Below, one piece after another: positions 1 through 8,807 of a stretch of DNA of 64,000 nucleotides (position 1 is the first letter of the stretch; the number at the start of each line of letters is the position of its first letter). This DNA is from an uncultured Amylibacter sp. (GTDB lineage: Bacteria > Pseudomonadota > Alphaproteobacteria > Rhodobacterales > Rhodobacteraceae), in the NCBI GenBank assembly GCA_947497475.1, contig CANMGS010000002.1, positions 62,001 through 126,000 of the forward strand, given 5' to 3'. Under the pieces are notes generated by a model. The model searched no databases. It had not been told where the DNA came from and saw only the letters and a list, made by a program, of their open reading frames with translations. A program made the translations under genes and the position numbers.

Positions 1-345
1 ATCTAGGTGAGGAAAGTCCGGACTTCATAAAGCAAAGGCGGCGGGTAATGCCCGCCCGGGGCAACCCGAGGGAAAGCGCAACAGAGAATAGACCGCCTAG
101 TATGACTGGGTAAGGCTGAAACGGTGGGGTAAGAGCCCACCGCGGTGATGGTAACATCACTGGCATGGCAAGCCCCGCCTGAAGCAAAACCAAGTAGGAA
201 CCGCGTGACCCGCAAGGGTCGGGGTCGCTTTAACCCCAGCAGGTTCGGGTGGTTGCAAGAGCGTTTCGGTAACGGAACGCCCAGATGAATGGTCATCGAT
301 TGGCGTAAGCCTTGAACAAAATCCGGCTTATAGGCCGTCCGCAAA
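1..345 (+). ncRNA. rnpB: RNase P RNA (bacterial class A), 5' end truncated by window start
   Basis: Characteristic 'gaggaaagtccggacttc' near the 5' end, 'acagagaatagaccgcc' core and 3' 'aatccggcttatag'; 3' end approximate. Confidence 0.93.
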
Positions 346-599
346 ATAATTTTTTAGATTTTGATTGAATGTCAGCTCTGGGGGACAAAGCTGCCTTTAC
401 ATGTTCAGAACTTAATGTCCGCTTATGATTATCAACCTAAAGGCACTTTGCTCATTCCTTCAGTGATTTTGGAGAACAGTCGGTTAATTTGTCGAAGTGT
501 CTTTTGCTGCTTGCGCCCAAAAATCAGTAGAAAGCGCAAGAACTGGTATGACATGTGCGTCCTCATTAGCTTTAATAGCGGTTCAAATTGGAGCTTCGA

Positions 600-1319
600 A
601 TGACACATTTTCTATTGATACACGGCAGCTGGCACGGGGCATGGTGCTGGCATAAAGTCACACCGCGACTAAAAGAGTTGGGGCATTCAGTCGTCGTCCC
701 AGATCTTCTAGGACGAGGCAGGAACAAACGCTTGTCTCAGTTCATCAGCTTAGAAGCGATGGTGCGAGACGTCGGCAGAAAACTAAGAAAAGATCAAAAA
801 ACGACAATTGTTGTCCACAGCCGTTATGGCATTTTGGCTTCGGCACTCTCAGAGGTATTTCCCAATCAGATCGAACGTGTCGTCTATTTGGCTTCATACA
901 TGATACCTGATCAAAAAAGGGCTGCGCACTATTTCAGAGCAGACAAGGCGTCCGTTTTGAGCCCTTATGTCACAATCAACAAAATAGGCTTTTGGGATGA
1001 ACTTCACCCAGACATTTATCGTGAAGGGTTATATCACGATTGCTCCGATGAGGATCACATGCTTGCCAATAGTCTTTTATGCCGTGAGCCCTTACGTCCC
1101 GCGTTAGCAAAACTCAATCTGTCGGAAGAACGATATGGGACCGTTCCAAGAGCTTATATTCGCTTGACTGAAGATCGCGCGGTCTCTCTCCGAATACAAG
1201 ACAGTTGCATAAATGAAGTGGGCGCTGATCGCGTCGAAAGCATACAAGCCAGCCATTCTGCATATTTCTCAAAGCCAGATAAATTGTCACAGAAAATCGT
1301 ATCCGTCTGCAAAATCTAA
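600..1319 (+). CDS. alpha/beta hydrolase family protein (methylesterase/EstC-like), degenerate nucleophile elbow
   Basis: MTHFLLIHGSWHGAWCWHKVTPRLKELGHSVVVPDLLGRG N-terminus; C-terminal SHSAYFSKP His region. Confidence 0.7.
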   Translation: MTHFLLIHGSWHGAWCWHKVTPRLKELGHSVVVPDLLGRGRNKRLSQFISLEAMVRDVGRKLRKDQKTTIVVHSRYGILASALSEVFPNQIERVVYLASYMIPDQKRAAHYFRADKASVLSPYVTINKIGFWDELHPDIYREGLYHDCSDEDHMLANSLLCREPLRPALAKLNLSEERYGTVPRAYIRLTEDRAVSLRIQDSCINEVGADRVESIQASHSAYFSKPDKLSQKIVSVCKI

Positions 1320-1471
1320 CTGACCCCAGATTGTTTCGTGCTGTACCCAGCCGCATGCATTGGATTTTCTGGGCAAAATCATCCACATTTTGAAACCAGA
1401 CCTTCGCTGCGGTATGAAATTTCTATAGAATGGGCTCTTAGCGGACATTGAGAATACTAACGAATGTATAT

Positions 1472-1879
1472 CTATTCGCAGATATTCTCTTTGATAAAAC
1501 AATTAGACCCGATACAGCCATCCCAACCCTCGGCTTTGATGGATTGGGATTTATCATCGAAGATGCCTTCAATGATTTGCGCTGATTTTATTTTATCAAA
1601 CCTGAAAATACGTTTTGAGGCATAGTCACGACCCTTAGTACATCCGCGCTTTTGCCAGCCGTGCATATAGAGTTTACCATTGTTGCCGATCGCCACTTGG
1701 TGCACATCTATAAGACGTGGAAGACACCCTTTGTTAGCATCCTTGTCATATACAAGTTCAACAGTACGGCCGGTTTCAGCAGCCTCGCATAGTAAGGCTT
1801 CATGAACTGATTGGGCTTGGGCGGGTGAAAATGAAGTTGTAGCGATAATTATTGCCAGTGATGTATAAGCTAATTTCAT
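1472..1879 (-). CDS. hypothetical secreted protein
   Basis: Signal peptide MKLAYTSLAIIIATTSFSPAQAQ; no recognised domain. Confidence 0.55.
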   Translation of the reverse strand: MKLAYTSLAIIIATTSFSPAQAQSVHEALLCEAAETGRTVELVYDKDANKGCLPRLIDVHQVAIGNNGKLYMHGWQKRGCTKGRDYASKRIFRFDKIKSAQIIEGIFDDKSQSIKAEGWDGCIGSNCFIKENICE

Positions 1880-1945
1880 TTTCCACCTCTTAAGACGACT
1901 TACTTTGCAAACATAGTTCGCTGTTATGCCATTCGTAAAGCGGTA

Positions 1946-3013
1946 TTAAAGTTGCCATACTTGTCCTGGGGCCAAGGCTGTAAAGCGCTCTGGTTCTATA
2001 GCATTTTCCTCTAATGCTTTTGCCAATGCTTGTCTTGGAGCTTCAATCGCCTCATTTGTCAGTTGGAACGTGCCCCAATGATGACCAATAGCGTGTTGTG
2101 TATTGCACAGTTTGAACCCCTCAACGGCTTCAGCGGGGTTTTGGTGCTGATTTTTCATGAACCAGCGTGGTTCATAAGCGCCTACTGGTGTGATTGTCAG
2201 ATCAAAACTGCCGTGTTTTTCCGCGACGGCTTTGTAGTTGATGCCACTGTGAAAGCCTGTGTCGCCGATGTGATAGATGCGCCGTGTTGGGGTTTCGATG
2301 ACAAAGGCTGACCAAAGCGCCATGCGGCGATCTTTGGTGCCGCGTGCAGACCAGTGATGACAGGGTTCAAAGTGTATCTTTGTGCCAGAAAATTCGATTA
2401 TATCGTCCCAATCACCTGTTTGGATGTCGGCATTGTCTACGCTGCTGTGGATGATGGTATCATTGCCAAGGGGTGTGATAATCTTGGGGTTGTCGCGCTT
2501 TACCAGCTTTTCAAGCGTCAACAGATCCAAATGATCGTAATGATTGTGAGTGACCAGAATGATGTCGATTTTTGGCAGATCATCAAACGCTACCCCTGGT
2601 GGGTTGTGGCGTTTAGGACCAGCAAATTGGAAAGGGCTGGCTCGTTTGGAAAACACAGGATCTGTGATTATGTTTAAGCCATTGGTTTGGATGAGGAGGG
2701 TGGCGTGGCCGATCATCGTCACTTGGATGTCTTTTCCATCGACTTTGGTTTCAGGGCGAGCCCCTGCAAAAGGGCTTGGATAAACTTCTGGCCATTCTGC
2801 ACGTTCTTCTTGGAATTGCCACTTTAAGAGGTTTGCAAAAGAACTGGGCGGGGCGCCGTCTGGGTTAAAGAATGTTAAACCGTTATAGTGATCTGAGACT
2901 GAACCTGTGTAATAGGGGTTGTTACTGCGTTTATATTGTGACCAGCCCATGCCACCCACAAGGGCGGTTAATGTGCCTGCTCCAAACCACTTTAAAAATC
3001 TTCGACGTCTCAT
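1946..3013 (-). CDS. MBL-fold metal-dependent hydrolase (UlaG/NAPE-PLD-like), Tat-type signal
   Basis: RRRFLKWFGAG twin-Arg N-terminus; THNHYDHLD metal-binding motif; HIGDTGFHSG. Confidence 0.85.
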   Translation of the reverse strand: MRRRRFLKWFGAGTLTALVGGMGWSQYKRSNNPYYTGSVSDHYNGLTFFNPDGAPPSSFANLLKWQFQEERAEWPEVYPSPFAGARPETKVDGKDIQVTMIGHATLLIQTNGLNIITDPVFSKRASPFQFAGPKRHNPPGVAFDDLPKIDIILVTHNHYDHLDLLTLEKLVKRDNPKIITPLGNDTIIHSSVDNADIQTGDWDDIIEFSGTKIHFEPCHHWSARGTKDRRMALWSAFVIETPTRRIYHIGDTGFHSGINYKAVAEKHGSFDLTITPVGAYEPRWFMKNQHQNPAEAVEGFKLCNTQHAIGHHWGTFQLTNEAIEAPRQALAKALEENAIEPERFTALAPGQVWQL

Positions 3014-3199
3014 GCTATCCTGTCCGTATTCTTTGCTCTTATACGAGCATAACAGGCTTTGGGATCACATGGGATGCCTATAACGCGTTTTTGATTCCTT
3101 ATATTTCCGACTCACTTTCCTCTGACTTGGGTGGGGATTTTATTGTAAAAGTGAATGAAAACATGATGTTCATATTATGTTCTCAATCGGTGTGAATAA

Positions 3200-3247
3200 A
3201 TATGGTATTTTATGGGAAAATAATTATTTTTCTTAACCATACCATAT
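3200..3247. repeat. concentric inverted repeat (ATATGGTAT ... AAAATAATTATTTT ... ATACCATAT)
   Basis: 9-bp outer arms and a 14-bp central palindrome share the same centre (3223.5). Confidence 0.7.
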
Positions 3248-3340
3248 CTTGTGCCTCGTTTTTTCAATTCCGCTAGGTAATCCAAAAAAACGGCCTTTTC
3301 AGCGGTTTTAAAACTATATATTGAGTTAGGTAACAGGTAA

Positions 3341-3389
3341 TTCCCATATATTACCCATAAAAAACTATTGATTTCCATAAATTCCCATA
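3341..3389. promoter_or_regulatory. candidate MraZ box array: four (C/T)CCATA repeats
   Basis: CCCATA at 3343, CCCATA at 3354, TCCATA at 3374, CCCATA at 3384; spacing 11, 20, 10 bp; complement reads TATGGG. Confidence 0.5.
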
Positions 3390-3396
3390 GCATAAA
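3368..3396 (+). promoter_or_regulatory. candidate sigma70-like promoter for dcw leader
   Basis: TTGATT (3368-3373), 17-nt spacer, CATAAA (3391-3396). Confidence 0.3.
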
Positions 3397-3399
3397 TAA

Positions 3400-3610
3400 T
3401 TCATCGATGAGGTGAGGGATAAAAAAGGGCATCAAGACCCTACAAAAACCCAAACAGGTTTCATACAGGCACCCACCACATCCAATAACGATCCGACGTG
3501 GGTTGCGAGCAGACACCCCCCCAAGGTGGCACCACAGTTGGACATCCCAGTTAGGGACAGGACGGCGGATTGAACAGTGGCAGCAGTTCAATCCGCCGTT
3601 TCCATTTTAA
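3400..3610 (+). ncRNA. long mraZ 5' leader, candidate UpsM-like sRNA ending in a strong hairpin
   Basis: About 240-nt gap before mraZ containing ACGGCGGATTGAA-C..G-TTCAATCCGCCGT perfect stem (3562-3599); position matches the dcw leader sRNA UpsM known from Rhodobacter sphaeroides. Confidence 0.5.
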
Positions 3611-3646
3611 GCCCAAGTTTGGGCGAACGTTTATAAGGAGGCCTTT

Positions 3647-4150
3647 GTGGCACGACGTTTTAGAGGTGAAAGCACCCACAAGGTGGATGCTAAGGGACGG
3701 GTATCAATTCCCGCCGCCTTTAGACGTGTCTTGGAAGAAGGTGATCCTGATTGGACTGACGGTCTGTTTCCAAATCTTGTTCTTGTATATGGCGGCAAAA
3801 GCCGTGACTTCGTTGAGGGCTATACAATGGACAGCATGGAAGAGGTCGACGAAAAGATTGCACAATTGCCGCGCGGGTCAAAGCAGCGCCGCATGTTAGA
3901 GCATATGTTTTCAGGACAATCGCAACAAATCCAAATTGACCCAACAGGGCGCTTGGTTCTGACACAAAAAATCCGCGATAAGATTGGCATCAGCAATGAA
4001 GCGTTCTTTATTGCTGCGGGCGATACGTTCCAAATTTGGGAACCATCTGCTTATGAAGCGCACGCGGCGCGTATGGATGATTGGTTTGACGATGAAGAGG
4101 ATGATGTCGATCCTCTGACATTGTTGGACATGGCATCTGCGGGAGAGTAA
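3647..4150 (+). CDS. mraZ: transcriptional regulator / division protein MraZ (GTG start)
   Basis: [30 protein letters not shown]; aaggagg RBS; start of dcw cluster. Confidence 0.95.
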   Translation: MARRFRGESTHKVDAKGRVSIPAAFRRVLEEGDPDWTDGLFPNLVLVYGGKSRDFVEGYTMDSMEEVDEKIAQLPRGSKQRRMLEHMFSGQSQQIQIDPTGRLVLTQKIRDKIGISNEAFFIAAGDTFQIWEPSAYEAHAARMDDWFDDEEDDVDPLTLLDMASAGE

Positions 4151-4152
4151 GT

Positions 4153-5163
4153 ATGGCGCAGGCGCTGGATACATCCCCGTCTTCCCCACATATCCCTGTT
4201 TTATTGGACCCTATTCTTGAGGCTGTTTCACCTGTGCAAGGGCGTTGGTTGGACGGTACTTTTGGTGCTGGTGGTTATACGCGAGCATTGTTGGATGCTG
4301 GTGCATCGACAGTATATGCGATTGATCGCGATCCAGAAGTTTTTGAGCGTGCGAAAGCATGGTCTGGCGATTATGGTGATCGTTTGGTTTTGATTTCTGG
4401 CACTTTTGGTAATTTGGATAAATTGGCTGATCAGGCTGGTGCTACGCCATTGGATGGCGTGGTTTTGGATATTGGTGTGTCCTCTATGCAATTGGATCAA
4501 GCGGAGCGCGGTTTTTCATTTATTCAAGATGGACCACTTGATATGCGCATGTCCCAAAATGGGATGACGGCTGCGGATATTGTGAACACTGCTGATGAAG
4601 CGGTTTTGGCAGATATCCTTTATTTATATGGCGAAGAGCGGGCATCGCGCCGTATTGCACGCCGTATTGTTGAGGTACGTAAAACGACGAAATTTGCAAC
4701 GACAAAGCAATTGGCCGATGTGGTGGAAGGGGCTTTGCCGCGTTCAAAGCCTGGTCAGGCACATCCTGCGACGCGGTCTTTTCAGGCATTGCGGATTGCT
4801 GTGAATGATGAGCTGGGCGAATTGGTTCGTGGACTTGTAGCCGCGGAGGCAGCTTTGGGGGAAGGTGGCTTATTGGCTGTTGTCACGTTCCATTCTTTGG
4901 AAGACCGTATTGTGAAGCGGTTCATTCAGGCACGCAGTGAACAGGCGCGCACGAACCGTTATGCTCCAGAAGCCAAGGCAACTGTATCGCAATTTGAAAA
5001 AGTATCGCGCCGTGCCATTGGGCCAAGCGATGAAGAATTAGAATTAAATCCGCGTTCACGGTCTGCAAAACTGCGTGTGGCGCGGCGCACGGCTGCCCCT
5101 GCGGGGGATGTGGATGCGAAATCTATTGGACTTCCTATGTTTGATTTAACGAGGCTAAATTAA
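4153..5163 (+). CDS. rsmH: 16S rRNA (cytosine(1402)-N(4))-methyltransferase
   Basis: [15 protein letters not shown]...[14 protein letters not shown]; dcw synteny. Confidence 0.97.
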   Translation: MAQALDTSPSSPHIPVLLDPILEAVSPVQGRWLDGTFGAGGYTRALLDAGASTVYAIDRDPEVFERAKAWSGDYGDRLVLISGTFGNLDKLADQAGATPLDGVVLDIGVSSMQLDQAERGFSFIQDGPLDMRMSQNGMTAADIVNTADEAVLADILYLYGEERASRRIARRIVEVRKTTKFATTKQLADVVEGALPRSKPGQAHPATRSFQALRIAVNDELGELVRGLVAAEAALGEGGLLAVVTFHSLEDRIVKRFIQARSEQARTNRYAPEAKATVSQFEKVSRRAIGPSDEELELNPRSRSAKLRVARRTAAPAGDVDAKSIGLPMFDLTRLN

Positions 5164-5510
5164 TGCGTACCTTATTTTATATTGTGTGTTCGGCTTTCAT
5201 CATCGGATTGGCCTATTGGGCCTATAAAGAGAATTACAAAACGCAAACGGCTTTGCGTGAGGTGAAAGAGTTGCAGCAAGAAATAGCAAAGCAAAAAGAA
5301 GCGATCGCGGTCTTAAATGCAGAATGGGCTTATTTGAACCGTCCTGACCGGTTGCGTGAATTGGTTGACTTAAACTTTGAAGCCTTGGGGTTGATACCGC
5401 TTGCGCCAAGTCATTTTGGTGACAGTGAAATGGTCGCATATCCAGTACATGAACAATTACAGGTCAATGAACCCGTTTCTATTCAATCCCAACAGGAGGC
5501 CGCACAATGA
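5163..5510 (+). CDS. ftsL: cell division protein FtsL
   Basis: Short single-TM protein with coiled coil between rsmH and ftsI. Confidence 0.88.
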   Translation: MRTLFYIVCSAFIIGLAYWAYKENYKTQTALREVKELQQEIAKQKEAIAVLNAEWAYLNRPDRLRELVDLNFEALGLIPLAPSHFGDSEMVAYPVHEQLQVNEPVSIQSQQEAAQ

Positions 5511-7291
5511 TCCGTACGCCACTTCGTCCTTTAGCGCGTGTTATCAGTGCACGTGAAAACGGTGAAAATCCTGATGTGATTGAAGCTGAGGAGCGCGTTA
5601 AGCGTAATCAAGTGACGCACCAGAAAATTCGCAAACGCGCAGAGCATCGTTTGACGATGTTAGGTTTGGCGTTTTTTCTTGGGTTTGCAGCAATTGGCGG
5701 CAAGATGTCTATGTTGGCTGTGAGTGAACCAAGAGAGCCACGTTTGGCTGTTGCTAATACGGGAATTCATTCCCAACGTGCTGATATTGTTGATAGAAAT
5801 GGTTCTGTTCTGGCGACAAATCTTGTGACAACATCGCTTTATGCGCAGCCACATATGATGATCGAACCTATTAAGGCCGCGGATAAGTTGGCAGAGATTT
5901 TCCCAGATATTGATCACGATAAACTGCTGAAGCAATTCACAGGTAAGCGGAAATTCGTTTGGGTCCGTAAAAAAGTCAGCCCAGAGCAAAAACAACTTGT
6001 GCATGATATTGGTGAACCAGGTTTGTTATTTGGTCCACGTGAGATGCGTTTGTATCCGAATGGCAAGCTAGCTGCCCATATTCTGGGCGGTGCTGGTTTT
6101 GGTAAAGAGGATGTACGTGCCGCTGAATTGATCGGTGTAGCTGGGGTTGAGAAGTTCTTTGACGAACGTATGCGTGATCCTGCACAAGTGGATAAACCTC
6201 TGGAGCTGTCGATTGATCTGACTGCACAGGCGACGATGCGCCGTGTGGTTGAAGGTGGCATGAAAATCATGAATGCCAAAGGTGCGGCAGCCGTTTTGAT
6301 GGATGTGCATACAGGTGAAATCGTTTCGATGGTGTCTTTGCCCGACTTTGATCCAAATGACCGTCCAACACCGCTTTTGGAAGGTGACCCATCAGATAGC
6401 CCGTTGTTTAATCGCGCGGCACAAGGTGTATACGAGCTGGGGTCCACGTTTAAGTTATTTGCGGCTGCTGTGTCTTTGGACAAAGGGTTGGCAAATGAAG
6501 ATACGATGATCAATACCCAAGGGCCTATTCGGTGGGGTAAATTTAAAATTCGTGACTTCCATAATTACGGTAAGACGTTGAGTATGACGGATGTGATTGT
6601 TAAATCCTCTAATATAGGTACGGCGCGTATGGCGCAGGCCGCTGGTACAGAAGCACAGAAAAAGATTTTGGATGATTTGGGGTTCTTTGCTCCTGTTCCT
6701 GTAGAGATTAGTGAAGCGTCGCGTACGAAACCATTATTACCACGTAATTGGTCTGACCTATCCACGATGACAATTTCCTATGGTCACGGTATCGCGGCGA
6801 CACCGCTGCATTTGGCAACGGCTTATGCGACACTTGCAAATGGTGGGTATAAGATTAAGCCAACGTTGTTGAAATCAGGTGCGCCAGCGGCGCATGGGGA
6901 TCAGGTGTTGAAGAAATCTACATCAGAAAGCTTAATGCGTATGTTGCGCGCTGTTGTAACAGAGGGCACGGCTAGTTTTGGTGAGGTAGATGGATATCAC
7001 GTGGGGGGTAAAACAGGGTCTGCGGATAAGCCAAAGCCAAATGGTGGCTATTATGATGATAAGGTTATTGCGACGTTCGCATCAGCTTTCCCTACACATG
7101 ATCCAAAGTATGTGTTGATTTTGACGTTGGATGAACCGTCTATTCAAGCCGCTGGCGAGGAACGCCGTACTGCGGGTTGGACGGCTGTACCTGTTGCGGC
7201 TGAACTTATTACACGCATGGCCCCTGTTTTGAATATGCGCCCAGAGCTTGCAGGCAGTGGCCAAGTTGAATACACGCAGGTAAAAAACTAA
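5507..7291 (+). CDS. ftsI: peptidoglycan transpeptidase FtsI / PBP3
   Basis: ELGSTFKLF (SxxK region), SSN, GKTGSADKP (KTG). Confidence 0.95.
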   Translation: MIRTPLRPLARVISARENGENPDVIEAEERVKRNQVTHQKIRKRAEHRLTMLGLAFFLGFAAIGGKMSMLAVSEPREPRLAVANTGIHSQRADIVDRNGSVLATNLVTTSLYAQPHMMIEPIKAADKLAEIFPDIDHDKLLKQFTGKRKFVWVRKKVSPEQKQLVHDIGEPGLLFGPREMRLYPNGKLAAHILGGAGFGKEDVRAAELIGVAGVEKFFDERMRDPAQVDKPLELSIDLTAQATMRRVVEGGMKIMNAKGAAAVLMDVHTGEIVSMVSLPDFDPNDRPTPLLEGDPSDSPLFNRAAQGVYELGSTFKLFAAAVSLDKGLANEDTMINTQGPIRWGKFKIRDFHNYGKTLSMTDVIVKSSNIGTARMAQAAGTEAQKKILDDLGFFAPVPVEISEASRTKPLLPRNWSDLSTMTISYGHGIAATPLHLATAYATLANGGYKIKPTLLKSGAPAAHGDQVLKKSTSESLMRMLRAVVTEGTASFGEVDGYHVGGKTGSADKPKPNGGYYDDKVIATFASAFPTHDPKYVLILTLDEPSIQAAGEERRTAGWTAVPVAAELITRMAPVLNMRPELAGSGQVEYTQVKN

Positions 7292-7307
7292 TCAGGATCA
7301 CCGTATC

Positions 7308-8807
7308 ATGTCGATGACTTTCCCGCCTCAGAAAACGCTGAAAGACCTGGGATTGATGCCGACTGATGGGGTGCTTGCGGATGACCAGAACGTTAATGGT
7401 CTTTGTGTCGACAGTCGTAAGACACAAACAGGCGATTTGTTTGCAGCTTTGCCTGGATCAGATGTACATGGTGGCGAATTTATTCAATACGCAGAGCGAA
7501 TGCAGGCGGCAGCCATTTTAACGGATCAAGCAGGTTTGGATATAGCGAAACGTGACGGATGTCGGTTGGATATTCCATATATCGTTGTAGATGATCCGCG
7601 GCTTGTTTTGTCTAAGGCGGCTGCAAGATATTATGGTGCGCAGCCTGCTACTATGACGGCGGTCACTGGCACGAATGGTAAGACCTCTGTTGCGAATTTT
7701 ATCCGTCAGATTTGGGAATTGCTCGGCAAGGAAGCGGTGAACTTTGGCACCGCTGGGGTTGAGGGCGCTTATACAGAGGCCTTGAACCATACGACACCAG
7801 AGCCGATTACATTGCACCGTTTGTTGGCGAAGTTGAAAGACACTGGTATTACCCACGCTGCGATGGAGGCATCCAGTCATGGGTTGGAACAGCGTCGTTT
7901 GGATGGGGTGTATTTGACCGTGGGTGGATTTACGAATTTCACCCAAGATCATCTGGATTATCATAAAACATTCGAAGAATACTTCGCTGCGAAAGCAGGT
8001 TTGTTTTCACGTGTTTTACCGCCAGAAGGGTCGGCAGTGATCAATACGCTTGATCCTAAAGGGGCGGAATTGGTGGAAATTGCGCAATCGCGTGGGCAAG
8101 ATGTCATAACGATTGGCCCTGATGGTGCTGATATACAGATTTTAAATACGCGCTGTGATGCAACAGGTCAGGATGTGCGGTTTTCTTGGCGTGGTGATAT
8201 TCACACTGTGCGCCTGTCTTTGATTGGTGCATTTCAGGCTGAAAATGTTTTGCTTGCAGCGGGGATGGTGGTTGCGGCAGGTGCGCAACCTGCTGAGGTG
8301 TTCGGTACCTTGCCGAATTTGCAAACTGTTTCGGGACGTATGCAATTGGCTGCAACTCGTCAAAATGGGGCAAGTGTGTTTGTGGATTATGCCCACACGC
8401 CTGATGCTTTGGAAACGGCGTTGAAAGCTTTGCGCCCACATGTGTTGGGACGCATCATTGTGGTTTTTGGCGCTGGTGGTGATCGTGATCGCGGTAAACG
8501 TCCATTGATGGGCAAGGCTGCATTAGAAAATGCGGATGTGCTTTATGTGACCGATGATAATCCGCGTTCAGAAGAACCGAGCGATATTCGTGCAGATATT
8601 ATGGTGGCTTGTCCGAATGCGAATGAGATTGGGGATCGTGCTGCTGCGATTTTGGCAGGTGTTGATGCATTGCAAGCAGGGGATGCTTTGTTGATTGCGG
8701 GTAAAGGGCATGAGACAGGGCAGACAATCAAGGATCAGATTTTGCCGTTTAATGATGTGGAACAAGCCAGCATGTCTGTATCGGCCTTGGATGGAATGGG
8801 CGCATGA
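7308..8807 (+). CDS. murE: UDP-MurNAc-tripeptide synthetase
   Basis: TGTNGKTSVANF, DNPRSEEP motif. Confidence 0.97.
   Translation: MSMTFPPQKTLKDLGLMPTDGVLADDQNVNGLCVDSRKTQTGDLFAALPGSDVHGGEFIQYAERMQAAAILTDQAGLDIAKRDGCRLDIPYIVVDDPRLVLSKAAARYYGAQPATMTAVTGTNGKTSVANFIRQIWELLGKEAVNFGTAGVEGAYTEALNHTTPEPITLHRLLAKLKDTGITHAAMEASSHGLEQRRLDGVYLTVGGFTNFTQDHLDYHKTFEEYFAAKAGLFSRVLPPEGSAVINTLDPKGAELVEIAQSRGQDVITIGPDGADIQILNTRCDATGQDVRFSWRGDIHTVRLSLIGAFQAENVLLAAGMVVAAGAQPAEVFGTLPNLQTVSGRMQLAATRQNGASVFVDYAHTPDALETALKALRPHVLGRIIVVFGAGGDRDRGKRPLMGKAALENADVLYVTDDNPRSEEPSDIRADIMVACPNANEIGDRAAAILAGVDALQAGDALLIAGKGHETGQTIKDQILPFNDVEQASMSVSALDGMGA

Noticed and set aside
3-344. 113-aa minus-strand ORF
   Set aside because: Lies entirely antisense to the RNase P RNA gene; structural RNA composition explains the open frame.
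361-603. 80-aa plus-strand ORF after rnpB
   Set aside because: No recognisable domain, no clear RBS, and the hydrolase start at 600 overlaps its end.
3175-3591. 138-aa minus-strand ORF upstream of mraZ
   Set aside because: Covers the concentric repeat, phased repeats and leader hairpin; low-complexity Cys/Trp/Tyr-rich translation without family similarity.
5914-6513. 199-aa ORF antisense to ftsI
   Set aside because: Shadow ORF opposite a strongly supported CDS.
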